Shown here: piece after piece, positions 35,517 through 43,422 of the stretch
Layout of the letters: each line of letters opens with the position of its first letter
Numbering within the stretch: the stretch's first letter is position 1
NCBI RefSeq assembly: GCF_031880315.1
Contig: NZ_CP134771.1
Span: 6,201,001 to 6,265,000 of the forward strand
DNA: 64,000 nucleotides
From: Pseudomonas baltica
GTDB taxonomy: Bacteria > Pseudomonadota > Gammaproteobacteria > Pseudomonadales > Pseudomonadaceae
Direction of reading: 5' to 3'
Position numbers and translations under genes: made by a program
Notes under the pieces: generated by a model
The model's database searches: none
Told to the model about the DNA's origin: nothing
Seen by the model: the letters and a program-made list of their open reading frames with translations, nothing else

Positions 35517-36591
35517 TAAAAATCTCCTCCGATACTGCCGTCCAGGAAAAACGTCTCGCATAATGAGCCGCGTTTGCTGCCGTTGCAGAAGACCAGTTAG
35601 CAATCAACTTCTGGTATTGAATGTCAAAATTATCGGCGCCCACTTCGAAGGTGACGCCTGCCTCGGAGTCACGGACAAAGTCGCCAAACGAAAGCGGGTC
35701 CGTCGACAAGAATGGAATGAGCCCATAGGACATCAATTCGACGACCCCCAGGCCAAACCCTTCGTATGCCGAAGCGCTGACGGTGGCCTTGGCACTGATA
35801 ATCGCGTCGGCGATTGCCGCGTCGTCGATATCCAGCAGCAACTTGACCCGAGCGCCGCAGTCGAGCTTGTCGATCAGCGCCTGCAATTGTTGAGCATCGC
35901 CGGTCTTGCTCCGGCCGATTATCTTCAGCAGGCCACTGGGGCTGGCCAGCCCCGCATAGGCTTCGATCAACCAAGCGAGGCGCTTGTTGGAGCTGAAGCG
36001 TCCCAGGTAGATCAGATCATCGGTGGTGGCGACCGGACCACCATTGCCTTCACCGAATTTTTTGAGGCGAATACCATTGTTGACCATGACGCAACGGGCG
36101 AAGATTTTCTCGAAAACCGCCTGGTCATTGGTGCTGTTGCAGATCACGCCATCCACACCGCTGAGCGTGAAGCGCGTCACCGTATTGAAGAACAGCTTTT
36201 TGAGCCATTGGTGTTTCTGTGTATGGAAAAATCCACCGTGGGTACAGAGCACCAGGGTCGCCTGCAAGCGGCCAAGTCGTTTCATCAGCGACAGGTAGTC
36301 GATGAAAAAATCCACGGCATGCACGTGGACCAGGTCCATGCTGTTCAGCAGGTCCAAGTCCAGGGTCGCAATGGGGTAGCGCATCGATCCACGCCATGGC
36401 ACCCGGCGTATCTCGATACCCATGTGTTGATCGACTGCGGGCAATTGTTCGCCGGTTTGAAAGTCCGTATTCAAGGTGATGACAACTACATCATGACCTT
36501 TGGCGCGTTGTTCGATCGCCAAATTGTAGGTGTAATCTTCAAGGCCTCCTACACTGGGGTAGTACTGCCTGACGACGTGTGCAATCTTCAT
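35470..36591 (-). CDS. gumH: GumH-like alpha-mannosyltransferase (GT4)
   Basis: A 373-residue GT4 enzyme. The N-terminus MKIAHVVRQYYPSVGGLEDY, the segment LVHVHAVDFFIDYLSLMKR and CTHGGFFHT line up with Xanthomonas GumH (VRQFHPSIGG, VVHLHGIDFFYDYLAL, STHGGFFHT). The retaining GT4 motif EGFGLGVVE (EX7E) is at about residue 280. GumH transfers mannose from GDP-mannose to the cellobiose lipid in alpha-1,3 linkage. ATG 36591 is chosen on this N-terminal match; the frame is open upstream to 36642. The comparison is from memory. Confidence 0.87.
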   Translation of the reverse strand: MKIAHVVRQYYPSVGGLEDYTYNLAIEQRAKGHDVVVITLNTDFQTGEQLPAVDQHMGIEIRRVPWRGSMRYPIATLDLDLLNSMDLVHVHAVDFFIDYLSLMKRLGRLQATLVLCTHGGFFHTQKHQWLKKLFFNTVTRFTLSGVDGVICNSTNDQAVFEKIFARCVMVNNGIRLKKFGEGNGGPVATTDDLIYLGRFSSNKRLAWLIEAYAGLASPSGLLKIIGRSKTGDAQQLQALIDKLDCGARVKLLLDIDDAAIADAIISAKATVSASAYEGFGLGVVELMSYGLIPFLSTDPLSFGDFVRDSEAGVTFEVGADNFDIQYQKLIANWSSATAANAAHYARRFSWTAVSEEIFNVYESTLEKSVRAYR

Positions 36592-36634
36592 GAATCTCAC
36601 CTTGTGCAGCCCGGGAAGTGAACGCCGCAGTTTT

Positions 36635-37909
36635 TCAGACACGGCGTTTCAAGGCCCTGCCTGGTAATTGAATATGGGCGGTTGCCATGAACCCGACCAG
36701 CAGCCATAGCGGCGCACCGACCTTGATGGAGAACGTTGCAGTGCCGGACACCAACAAGTTGATGAACATATACAACGCCAGGCTGTTGGCGCAGCGCTTC
36801 TGTGCGGGTGTGATCTGTGGCACGACCAATGAAACGAATAGCCAGAACAGCACCATGCCGAAGATCGTGCTGGAATAGATAAGGTAGGGGTAACCGTTGT
36901 CCGCCAGCATCTTCAGGTTATCGATACTGGTGCCGAAATATTCCGGCATGCCCATGTGCGTCAGGACATAACCGGTAAATGAAGTCCGGCCAATAAAATC
37001 GTCGCCCCGCGCATAGGGATACAGGGTGTAGATGAAGATCCCCAAGGCGATGATGATCGGCGCGAGCAGCACGTTGGAATACCGCGGAATGCGCGGGTAG
37101 AGGTAGTACCCGAACACCGAGAGCACCAGCAGAATAGAGGTGGTCCGGGTGTTGTTCGACAGCACCACCAGCAGGATGGTCAAGATGTGCAGCAGCTTGA
37201 CCTTGATGCCGATTTGCGGCCAGAGCGACAGCAGCAGAATGCACAGTGCCGCGGCATAGTTGGCCAGCGACACTTGCTCGAGAAAGATCGAGGATGTCCG
37301 CGGGCCGGTGAAGATGCCGTAGGAAAAGCGACCCTCGAAGCCCAAGGCATTCTTGAATATGCCGGAGTCGTCGTAGCTCAGCTCCTTGAACCCGCGGGTG
37401 TTGATGTAATAGTTGGCAGGCTTGAGCAGTGCGGCATACGAACTGACATCACTGAGTTCCAGTATCAGCACCCCCAGCACCAAGAGCGTACAGGCCAGGA
37501 ACGCTGCCTTGATGGTCGCCACGTTGGCGCTTTTGCCAAGCCCTATGTACACGCCGACAATCAGAATGTTGCGGAACGCATCCAGATAGATCCGCTGGTT
37601 GAGCATGCCGATCACCAGGCTGATGATCAGGAAACTGCCAACGAAATACAGCACGTTGCGATCGGTCGTCTTGATCCCGCGCTTCCACCAGACCAGCAAT
37701 CCCGCACCGAGCACCGAGATCTCGAACACCACGACCATCGAGACGTTGACGGCGAAGATATGCGCATTGATGAACGCCAATATCGCGTTGTAGGCCAGAC
37801 CCAGGAAGGTCAGCACCACGATGGTCCAGTCGATACGTTCTGCCGTCACAGGTGTAGCGATGACGTTGGCGTTGCTCATGACGATCGGGCGTGCCAGTCG
37901 CTGCTCCAT
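36635..37909 (-). CDS. Wzy-type polymerase, GumE-like
   Basis: A 424-residue membrane protein with about 10-12 helices and a periplasmic loop (residues about 160-215: LKPANYYINTRGFKELSY, GRFSYGIFTGPRTSSIFLEQ) rich in charged and aromatic residues, as in polysaccharide polymerases. It sits between the PCP/kinase gene and gumH, the position of gumE in the gum operon. It should polymerise lipid-linked repeat units on the periplasmic side. ATG 37909 has GAGAG upstream; ATG 37879 is an alternative. Confidence 0.75.
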   Translation of the reverse strand: MEQRLARPIVMSNANVIATPVTAERIDWTIVVLTFLGLAYNAILAFINAHIFAVNVSMVVVFEISVLGAGLLVWWKRGIKTTDRNVLYFVGSFLIISLVIGMLNQRIYLDAFRNILIVGVYIGLGKSANVATIKAAFLACTLLVLGVLILELSDVSSYAALLKPANYYINTRGFKELSYDDSGIFKNALGFEGRFSYGIFTGPRTSSIFLEQVSLANYAAALCILLLSLWPQIGIKVKLLHILTILLVVLSNNTRTTSILLVLSVFGYYLYPRIPRYSNVLLAPIIIALGIFIYTLYPYARGDDFIGRTSFTGYVLTHMGMPEYFGTSIDNLKMLADNGYPYLIYSSTIFGMVLFWLFVSLVVPQITPAQKRCANSLALYMFINLLVSGTATFSIKVGAPLWLLVGFMATAHIQLPGRALKRRV

Positions 37910-37973
37910 CAGGTTGTGCTCTCATCTGGGTAAGTAGTGGGCGCCTTGGCGCCATGGCCACTGCGGTACGCGG

Positions 37974-40217
37974 TCAGCTCGGCACCGAGGCGCTGGCGCT
38001 GTAGTCGTAATAATCGTAGTAACCATCGAAGCGCTGACCGGTCCTGAGCGATTTCTTGATATCGACATGGTTGACGATGACACCCCGCAAAGGCGCCCGG
38101 TGTTGCAACAGTTGCGCGACGGCTTTTTCGACCAGCGAGCTGCGGGTCGTGGGGGACTTGACCACCAGAATCGTCGAGTCGGCCAATGTCGAGAGCACCA
38201 CGGCATCGCTCACCGCTTGTACTGGCGGCGTATCGATGACGATGCGACGGTATTTGCCCTTGAGCAATTCGAGTGCCTTGGCAAAACGCGGCGATGACAG
38301 CAACTCCAGCGGTGAACTGGTACCTGAACCGGCACACAGGACATCGATTCCCTCCACTTCCTGAATGCACTCGGCCAGCGTCGCGCTGCCATTGATCAGG
38401 TCGGTGAGGCCCACACGCCCTTTGGCGAAACCAAACGCTTCGCCCACGGTAGAGCGACGCAGGTCGGCGTCGATCAGCAGGACCTTTTCCATTTTTCCCA
38501 ACGCGCGCGCGAGGTTGATCGACACGGTGGTCTTGCCTTCGCCGGGAATCGACGAAGTCATGACGATCACCTGCAGGTGCCGATCAGCGGGGTTGGCCAG
38601 GATCACGCCGGTGCGGATGCTGCGAATCGCTTCGCTGAAGCGATGATGGTTGTGATCATTGAATACTTTGGCCAAGTCCTTGCGCTTGCGACGTTTCATC
38701 AACGGCACGATGCCCAGGACTGGCAGGTTGAGGCGGTTTTCGATCTGATCGATGCTGCTGAAAGTGTTTTTCAACGCATCGCGCAGCAGCGCCAGGGCGC
38801 AACCCAGGAACAACGACAGCAGGAAGGCGAGGGCGACGAGCACGGGCTTGTTGGGCTTGACCGGCTTGTTCGGCACGGCGGCCAGGTCGATGATGCGCGT
38901 GCTGTTCGAGGCCAAGTCAGCGGTGGCGGTCGTTTCCTTCAGGCGATTGAGAAAGGTGTCGTACAGCTGACGGTTACTGTCGACTTCTCGCTGCAGTGCC
39001 TGAAGCTTGAACTCTTTGCGCGAGATGTCCTGAATCTGGGATTTATTGGTATTGACCGACGCTTTAAGCGAGCTCTCGTTGGCGGCGGCGAGCTGGTAAT
39101 TACGCTCGATACCGGCGACGACCTGTTCGACCTGACCGCGCAAGCTGGCGGTTGCCGCATCCAGTTCGGTGCGAGCGGAATCCACAGCAGGGTGGCGTGG
39201 ACCGTAGCGGCTGGATAGCTCCAGCAGCTTGGAGTTGGCTCTGGCTTGATCGGCCTTGAACTGGCGAACCACCGGGTCGGCCATGACGGCCGGCACGGTG
39301 ACCAGTCGTTGCCAATTGTCCTGGCCAAGCCCCTGTACCTGGCGGTATTCGCTTTCGGCTTCGGCCCGGGCGCGGCGGGCATCGATCATGCGTTCGCTGG
39401 TCATCGACAGTTCAGTCGCACTGATGGTGCTGACACCTTGAACGTCGACCAGATTCTCGGCTTCGCGGTAGGCCTGCAGGCGAGTCTCGGACTCTTTCAA
39501 CTGCTCGGCCAATTCCTTGATACGGCCGTTCATCCACACGCTGGCGGATTCGGACATGCCGATGTTGGCTTTCGCCTGCCCATCGATATAGGCCTGCACC
39601 AGCGTATTGGTGGCAAGTGCAGCCTTGTTGGGATCGACCATTTCAACCTGAACCTTCACCAGCTGGCTTTTGCCCTGGGGATCCACGGTCACGGTGTCCA
39701 TGAATTGGCGGGTGACGCTGTCGAGCAACGGGGTGGCCGTCTGTACCTGCGTGGTGCTGTTCAAGCCAGGGAACACCTTGGCCAGGCCAAGGCTTACCAG
39801 TGTGCGCTTGATCAGGCTGTCGGATTGCCCCGGTGTGCCGATCTTGAACACCGGATCACTGGTGAAGCCAAGTGTCTGGACCACTTGAGTCGCCAGCGAA
39901 CGGGACCGGATGATTTCGGCCTGGGTTTCGATGTATTGGCTGTTGCTGCGCTCGCCGCCGCCAGCGGTATCGAACGACACCACCTGCTTCTTGCTATCGT
40001 CCATCAGCAATGTGGCCGTCGCCCGGTAGACGGGCGTCATGACGGTGACCGCGACCACCGCCATCAGCGTCACGAAGATGACCAGGGCGGCGATACTGAA
40101 CTTGCTGTTCCAGATCACGCGCCACAGCTTCATCAGTTGAATGGAGTCGTTAGCAGGCTCGACACGCAAGGTGCGCAGGCCTGTATGGAGGATTTGAGGG
40201 TGGCTGTCCATGATCAA
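37974..40217 (-). CDS. Polysaccharide co-polymerase / tyrosine autokinase (Wzc, GumC-like), copy 1
   Basis: A 747-residue PCP-2a protein. A Wzz-type domain is bounded by transmembrane helices near residues 40-60 and 445-467, with a long coiled-coil periplasmic region (ISATELSMTSERMIDARRAR). The cytoplasmic BY-kinase domain has Walker A SSIPGEGKTTVSINLA (about 555), Walker A' LLIDADLRRS and Walker B RIVIDTPP. The C-terminus ends in a tyrosine cluster (GYYDYYDY) for autophosphorylation. It controls chain length and export with the OPX protein encoded 85 bases upstream. It is very similar to the copy at 49296-51545. No Wzb-type phosphatase is present between them. Confidence 0.92.
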   Translation of the reverse strand: MIMDSHPQILHTGLRTLRVEPANDSIQLMKLWRVIWNSKFSIAALVIFVTLMAVVAVTVMTPVYRATATLLMDDSKKQVVSFDTAGGGERSNSQYIETQAEIIRSRSLATQVVQTLGFTSDPVFKIGTPGQSDSLIKRTLVSLGLAKVFPGLNSTTQVQTATPLLDSVTRQFMDTVTVDPQGKSQLVKVQVEMVDPNKAALATNTLVQAYIDGQAKANIGMSESASVWMNGRIKELAEQLKESETRLQAYREAENLVDVQGVSTISATELSMTSERMIDARRARAEAESEYRQVQGLGQDNWQRLVTVPAVMADPVVRQFKADQARANSKLLELSSRYGPRHPAVDSARTELDAATASLRGQVEQVVAGIERNYQLAAANESSLKASVNTNKSQIQDISRKEFKLQALQREVDSNRQLYDTFLNRLKETTATADLASNSTRIIDLAAVPNKPVKPNKPVLVALAFLLSLFLGCALALLRDALKNTFSSIDQIENRLNLPVLGIVPLMKRRKRKDLAKVFNDHNHHRFSEAIRSIRTGVILANPADRHLQVIVMTSSIPGEGKTTVSINLARALGKMEKVLLIDADLRRSTVGEAFGFAKGRVGLTDLINGSATLAECIQEVEGIDVLCAGSGTSSPLELLSSPRFAKALELLKGKYRRIVIDTPPVQAVSDAVVLSTLADSTILVVKSPTTRSSLVEKAVAQLLQHRAPLRGVIVNHVDIKKSLRTGQRFDGYYDYYDYSASASVPS

Positions 40218-40302
40218 CTATGCTCTTGATGAAGTGCGCACGCACGGATGCGTACTGGTCTACCCGAATGGCGGGCTGCCCCGTTGTGTAGCGATCTGCG
40301 AA

Positions 40303-40842
40303 TCAGAAAAAGCCTTCAGGCACGGTGATGGTGTCACCGGGCAGGAGAGGCGTATCCAGGCTGGCTTTTTCCACGGGTTTGGTGTTGCCCTGGTCATGCG
40401 CGATGGTGATCTTGCTGTCCGAAGCACGCTCGGTAAAGCCGCCCGCCAGTGCCACTGCCCGCCCTAACGTGAGGCCTGGCTGGAAGGGATAGCCACCGGG
40501 CTTGGTCACTTCGCCGCTGATAAAAAAGTCGCGGTATTGCACGACACTGACCGAGACCTTGGGGTTGACCAGATAGTCGCCTTTGAGCTTGCTGATCAGA
40601 GTCTGCTCGATCTCGGCGGCAGTCCGGCCTTTGGCCTGCACCTCGCCAATAAATGGGTAACTGAAGGTGCCGGCGTCGGTCAGACCTATCTTCTCGAAGC
40701 TCAGGTCTTTTTCACCGAACACGCTGACACTGATGACGTCGCCGGAAGCAAGTTTGTACTCGGCGTTTCCTGCGGCAATTGCTGATTGAGCAAGGCTCGA
40801 CAGTCCTGCGAAAAACAATGCGCACAGCAGGCGAATGATCAT
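40303..40842 (-). CDS. Short polysaccharide export (OPX) protein, Wza/GumB-like, copy 1
   Basis: A 179-residue periplasmic protein with a signal peptide (ALFFAGLSSLAQSAIA). The poly-export domain follows (YKLASGDVISVSVFGEKDLS, GTFSYPFIGEVQAKGRTAAE) and then one SLBB domain (YRDFFISGEVTKPGGYPFQP, TLGRAVALAGGFTERA). It is much shorter than Wza (about 380), has no lipobox cysteine and no C-terminal amphipathic helix, so it cannot itself form the Wza outer-membrane pore. ATG 40842 is chosen for the signal peptide. It is the first gene of unit B, with ops element B 140 bases upstream. Confidence 0.9.
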   Translation of the reverse strand: MIIRLLCALFFAGLSSLAQSAIAAGNAEYKLASGDVISVSVFGEKDLSFEKIGLTDAGTFSYPFIGEVQAKGRTAAEIEQTLISKLKGDYLVNPKVSVSVVQYRDFFISGEVTKPGGYPFQPGLTLGRAVALAGGFTERASDSKITIAHDQGNTKPVEKASLDTPLLPGDTITVPEGFF

Positions 40843-41414
40843 GGGAGAGGATCGCTCTTTTGAAGATGAATGTAAGTCGAACACAAACGCACGGCCAGCG
40901 ACTGGCTCGCAGGCAGCTGTAGCGTGTGTGGTCATAAAACAACGGCTGGATCAATACGAGGTGAAGCGGTTGAGTTTCGGCCATGCTACCGCCCCAAGAT
41001 TGGTCGTCAATTCTTGAGAACGGGCCCAAATCACCAGACGCATTGCACGTGAATGCGCTGACGTTTGCAGGGCTGACAGGGAAAAGGTGTGGCTGGAGTC
41101 GAAGACTCCTTATTGTTTTAGCGCTGTTCGATGACAGCGTCGTGGCAACCTGAGCAGCAGCGCCAGAAATATGTCGGTTATGCTAGCGTTATGACATCAG
41201 ATTCACTGATGTGTTCCATAATAGAGACGGCACACCACTGGAGCAAGTAACAAAGTGAATTAACGTCAAAAAAATTCCAGTTATTTATTGGGCGCAAAAA
41301 CACTTTTTATCAAGGCGCCAGAATTAAGTCGAGCGCGTATTGTCATGTTGCTGGCGTCAAATTACGGGGTCAAAAAACCTGTGTTTTCAGCGGTCTGACC
41401 CATGCTACGGCCCG
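40843..41414 (-). other. Promoter and leader region of unit B
   Basis: No gene recognised. On the minus strand this 572-base stretch holds the leader with ops element B (40982-40993). Further upstream are a 17-base near-palindrome GCATTGCACGTGAATGC (41040-41056) and two hairpins, GGAGTC-gaa-GACTCC (41095-41109) and CGCTGT/ACAGCG (41122-41139). An AT-rich block lies at about 41235-41345. This is much more sequence than a simple promoter needs, so it is the likely place for regulator binding. Confidence 0.5.
40981..41018 (-). promoter_or_regulatory. ops/JUMPstart-like element B
   Basis: On the minus strand GGCGGTAGCATG (40982-40993) fits the ops consensus GGCGGTAGnnT. The 25 bases before it (TCAAGAATTGACGACCAATC, then TTGG) closely match those before element C (TCAAGATCTGGCGATAAATC, then TTGG). 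Both copies can form a CAAGA/TCTTG stem directly upstream of the ops core. Confidence 0.78.
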
Positions 41415-42179
41415 TCATGAACTGCTGGGCGCGCGCCATATCTTGGTGTGCGTGTGCACGAAGTGCATGAAGTAAAGTGCACCGGCGCGCAGGGCCGAGT
41501 GTTTGAGGAAACGCTGGCGAATGATTCGGTCTTCCTTCAGCGCATCGAACCGCCGAGTTTGCGAAATACCTGTCGAATCAAAGTTGCACAGTGTGATCGG
41601 CAGACGCAGTATTTCTTCACCGAGGTCCATGCCGGATACAAACTCAATGATCATGCAGTAGTCCGCCGACAGTTTATATTCGTCGCGAAAACGGACCGTG
41701 CTCAACCGCTGGTTTTCGAAGTACATGGCCTGGTGGCTGGTGGGCATGCCCAAATGCAAGTGACTGATCGCCTTGCCCGCCACTGGCGTGAGTTTTCCTG
41801 TTGCATCCTCCAGGCAATAGTCGCCATAGACATAACGCGGTACGCAACCCGCTGCTTGGATCGCGTGCGCCACCTGCTTGAGCACGTCGGCATCGTGAAA
41901 CGTGTCGCCACTGTTCAGGAACAGCGTGTAGCCAGGTGTCGTTACAGCGCTAGCCAAGCCTTTGTTCATTGCATCGTAAAGACCCTTGTCGCGCTCCGAG
42001 GTGATTTCGGCGCGGGGGTCCTGGACGTTACCGAGCCACTCGACGCAGCCATCGGTCGAGGCGCCATCCATCACGATCCAGCGAAAGTGCTGATACGTCT
42101 GCGCGGCGATGCTCGCGTAGGTCTTGATCAGTCCAGCGAGATTATTGCGGTTGATAGTGACGATGCTGAACTGGACCAT
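41415..42179 (-). CDS. Family 2 glycosyltransferase, WcaE-like
   Basis: A 254-residue GT-A enzyme: MVQFSIVTINRNNLAGLIKT, WIVMDGASTDGCVEWL, SERDKGLYDAMNKGLASA and TLFLNSGDTFH (metal-binding region). The SEPDNGIYDAMNKG-like and LFLNSGD motifs resemble colanic-acid WcaE, a transferase of fucose-containing polymers. It is the only glycosyltransferase in unit C, which also makes GDP-fucose through gmd and fcl, so fucosyl transfer is the leading guess. The start at 42179 overlaps the polymerase gene by 38 bases. Confidence 0.82.
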   Translation of the reverse strand: MVQFSIVTINRNNLAGLIKTYASIAAQTYQHFRWIVMDGASTDGCVEWLGNVQDPRAEITSERDKGLYDAMNKGLASAVTTPGYTLFLNSGDTFHDADVLKQVAHAIQAAGCVPRYVYGDYCLEDATGKLTPVAGKAISHLHLGMPTSHQAMYFENQRLSTVRFRDEYKLSADYCMIIEFVSGMDLGEEILRLPITLCNFDSTGISQTRRFDALKEDRIIRQRFLKHSALRAGALYFMHFVHTHTKIWRAPSSS

Positions 42180-43422
42180 TGGCCGCAGGCTCCTGATGAG
42201 TTGACGTCGTAGCGGCCGTTGGCTGCCGAGCGAGGTAAAGGAAAATAGCCGCCGAGATCCCCGAGATCTCACCGCCGTACATGATCGAGTTGGACAGCAC
42301 CAGGTTGAAAAAAGCGAAGGTGAAATCCAATTTGAAAGCAGCGAGCAGATCACCCTGGGCTCGGCACTGACGCATGATTCGCCAGAAGCCGATGTAGTAG
42401 AGCAGGGCAATGAACGGAGTCAGTATGCCGAAGCGATAGTACACGCCCAGGATGCCCACATCCGACAGGTAGAAATACGAACTGTAGAGGCTTGAGAAAC
42501 CGCCCTCCCATTGCAGCGAAAGAGCGCCCATGCCGGTAAACCAGTGGCTTTGCACCTCGCGCAGAATGATGGAGATAGTGGTCGCGCGCACACTGGGCGA
42601 GTCAGCGGCCTCTGATACCAGCGCCGTGAGTTTTTCATATTGATTGATGAAAAACTCCGGCTTGATGGCATACGCCACCAGCAGCAACCCAAACGCCATG
42701 GCGGCCATCTTCAACAGCATCGCGGGGCGATCGCGGAAGATCCACATTGCCCCTGCCGCCCAGATGACCATCACGTTGCGCGTCTGGTTGACCAGCCACA
42801 GATCGGCGGCGAACGCCAGTAGCAGGATCACCTTCCACGCCGTGATGCGACGTTTGAGGCTGTACATCAACATGAAGGCGCACAGCGACAGATAGCCGGT
42901 ACCGATCCGGTACCGATCCGGACGTAGCGGATTGTTGCCGAAATCCTTCTCGTCAACGTTGAAGCTGACATTGGTATTGGGCGATACGATCCCCAGGTAA
43001 TAGCAGAAGCCGACCACCACACAGGCCAAACCTGAAATCAGGAAGAACTGTTCGAGCTGGCGTTGCGTTGGCTGCAACTTGATCATCAGGAAGTAGAACG
43101 GAAAAAACAGCAGGTACAGGAAACTGCGCCGCTCTTCGAGCAGGCCATACAAGATCGGCTGACCGAGGCTCAGGTGAGCCAGCACCGCCGACAGGCTTGG
43201 CAAGCCCAGCCCGAAAATCATGATCCACACTGCAGTGCGCGAGTGGTGGACGCGTTTCCAGGTCACCATCAGCAGCAGCGCGCTGGCCAGCACCAGGACG
43301 ATGAACAGCTCGCGCAGGTAGGGGATGCCGGCTTTCTTGTCATCGGTCAAGAACAGGCAGGACGAGTCCAGCAGCAGTATCAGCAGCAAGATGTTGCGGG
43401 TAGCGAACAATGTCCTGATCAC
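42142..43422 (-). CDS. O-antigen ligase/polymerase-like membrane protein (unit C)
   Basis: A 426-residue protein with about 11 helices (TLFATRNILLLILLLDSS at the start) and a long periplasmic loop after YAIKPEFFINQYEKLTALV. That loop carries SVRATTISIILREVQSHWF and the GMGALS segment common in Wzy/WaaL-type proteins. Family membership (O-antigen_lig) is likely; polymerase versus ligase cannot be told from sequence alone. Since a GumE-like polymerase is in unit B, the cluster has two candidates. It overlaps both neighbours (4 bases with the PCP gene, 38 with the GT2 gene). Confidence 0.75.
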   Translation of the reverse strand: MIRTLFATRNILLLILLLDSSCLFLTDDKKAGIPYLRELFIVLVLASALLLMVTWKRVHHSRTAVWIMIFGLGLPSLSAVLAHLSLGQPILYGLLEERRSFLYLLFFPFYFLMIKLQPTQRQLEQFFLISGLACVVVGFCYYLGIVSPNTNVSFNVDEKDFGNNPLRPDRYRIGTGYLSLCAFMLMYSLKRRITAWKVILLLAFAADLWLVNQTRNVMVIWAAGAMWIFRDRPAMLLKMAAMAFGLLLVAYAIKPEFFINQYEKLTALVSEAADSPSVRATTISIILREVQSHWFTGMGALSLQWEGGFSSLYSSYFYLSDVGILGVYYRFGILTPFIALLYYIGFWRIMRQCRAQGDLLAAFKLDFTFAFFNLVLSNSIMYGGEISGISAAIFLYLARQPTAATTSTHQEPAANGPVQHRHYQPQ

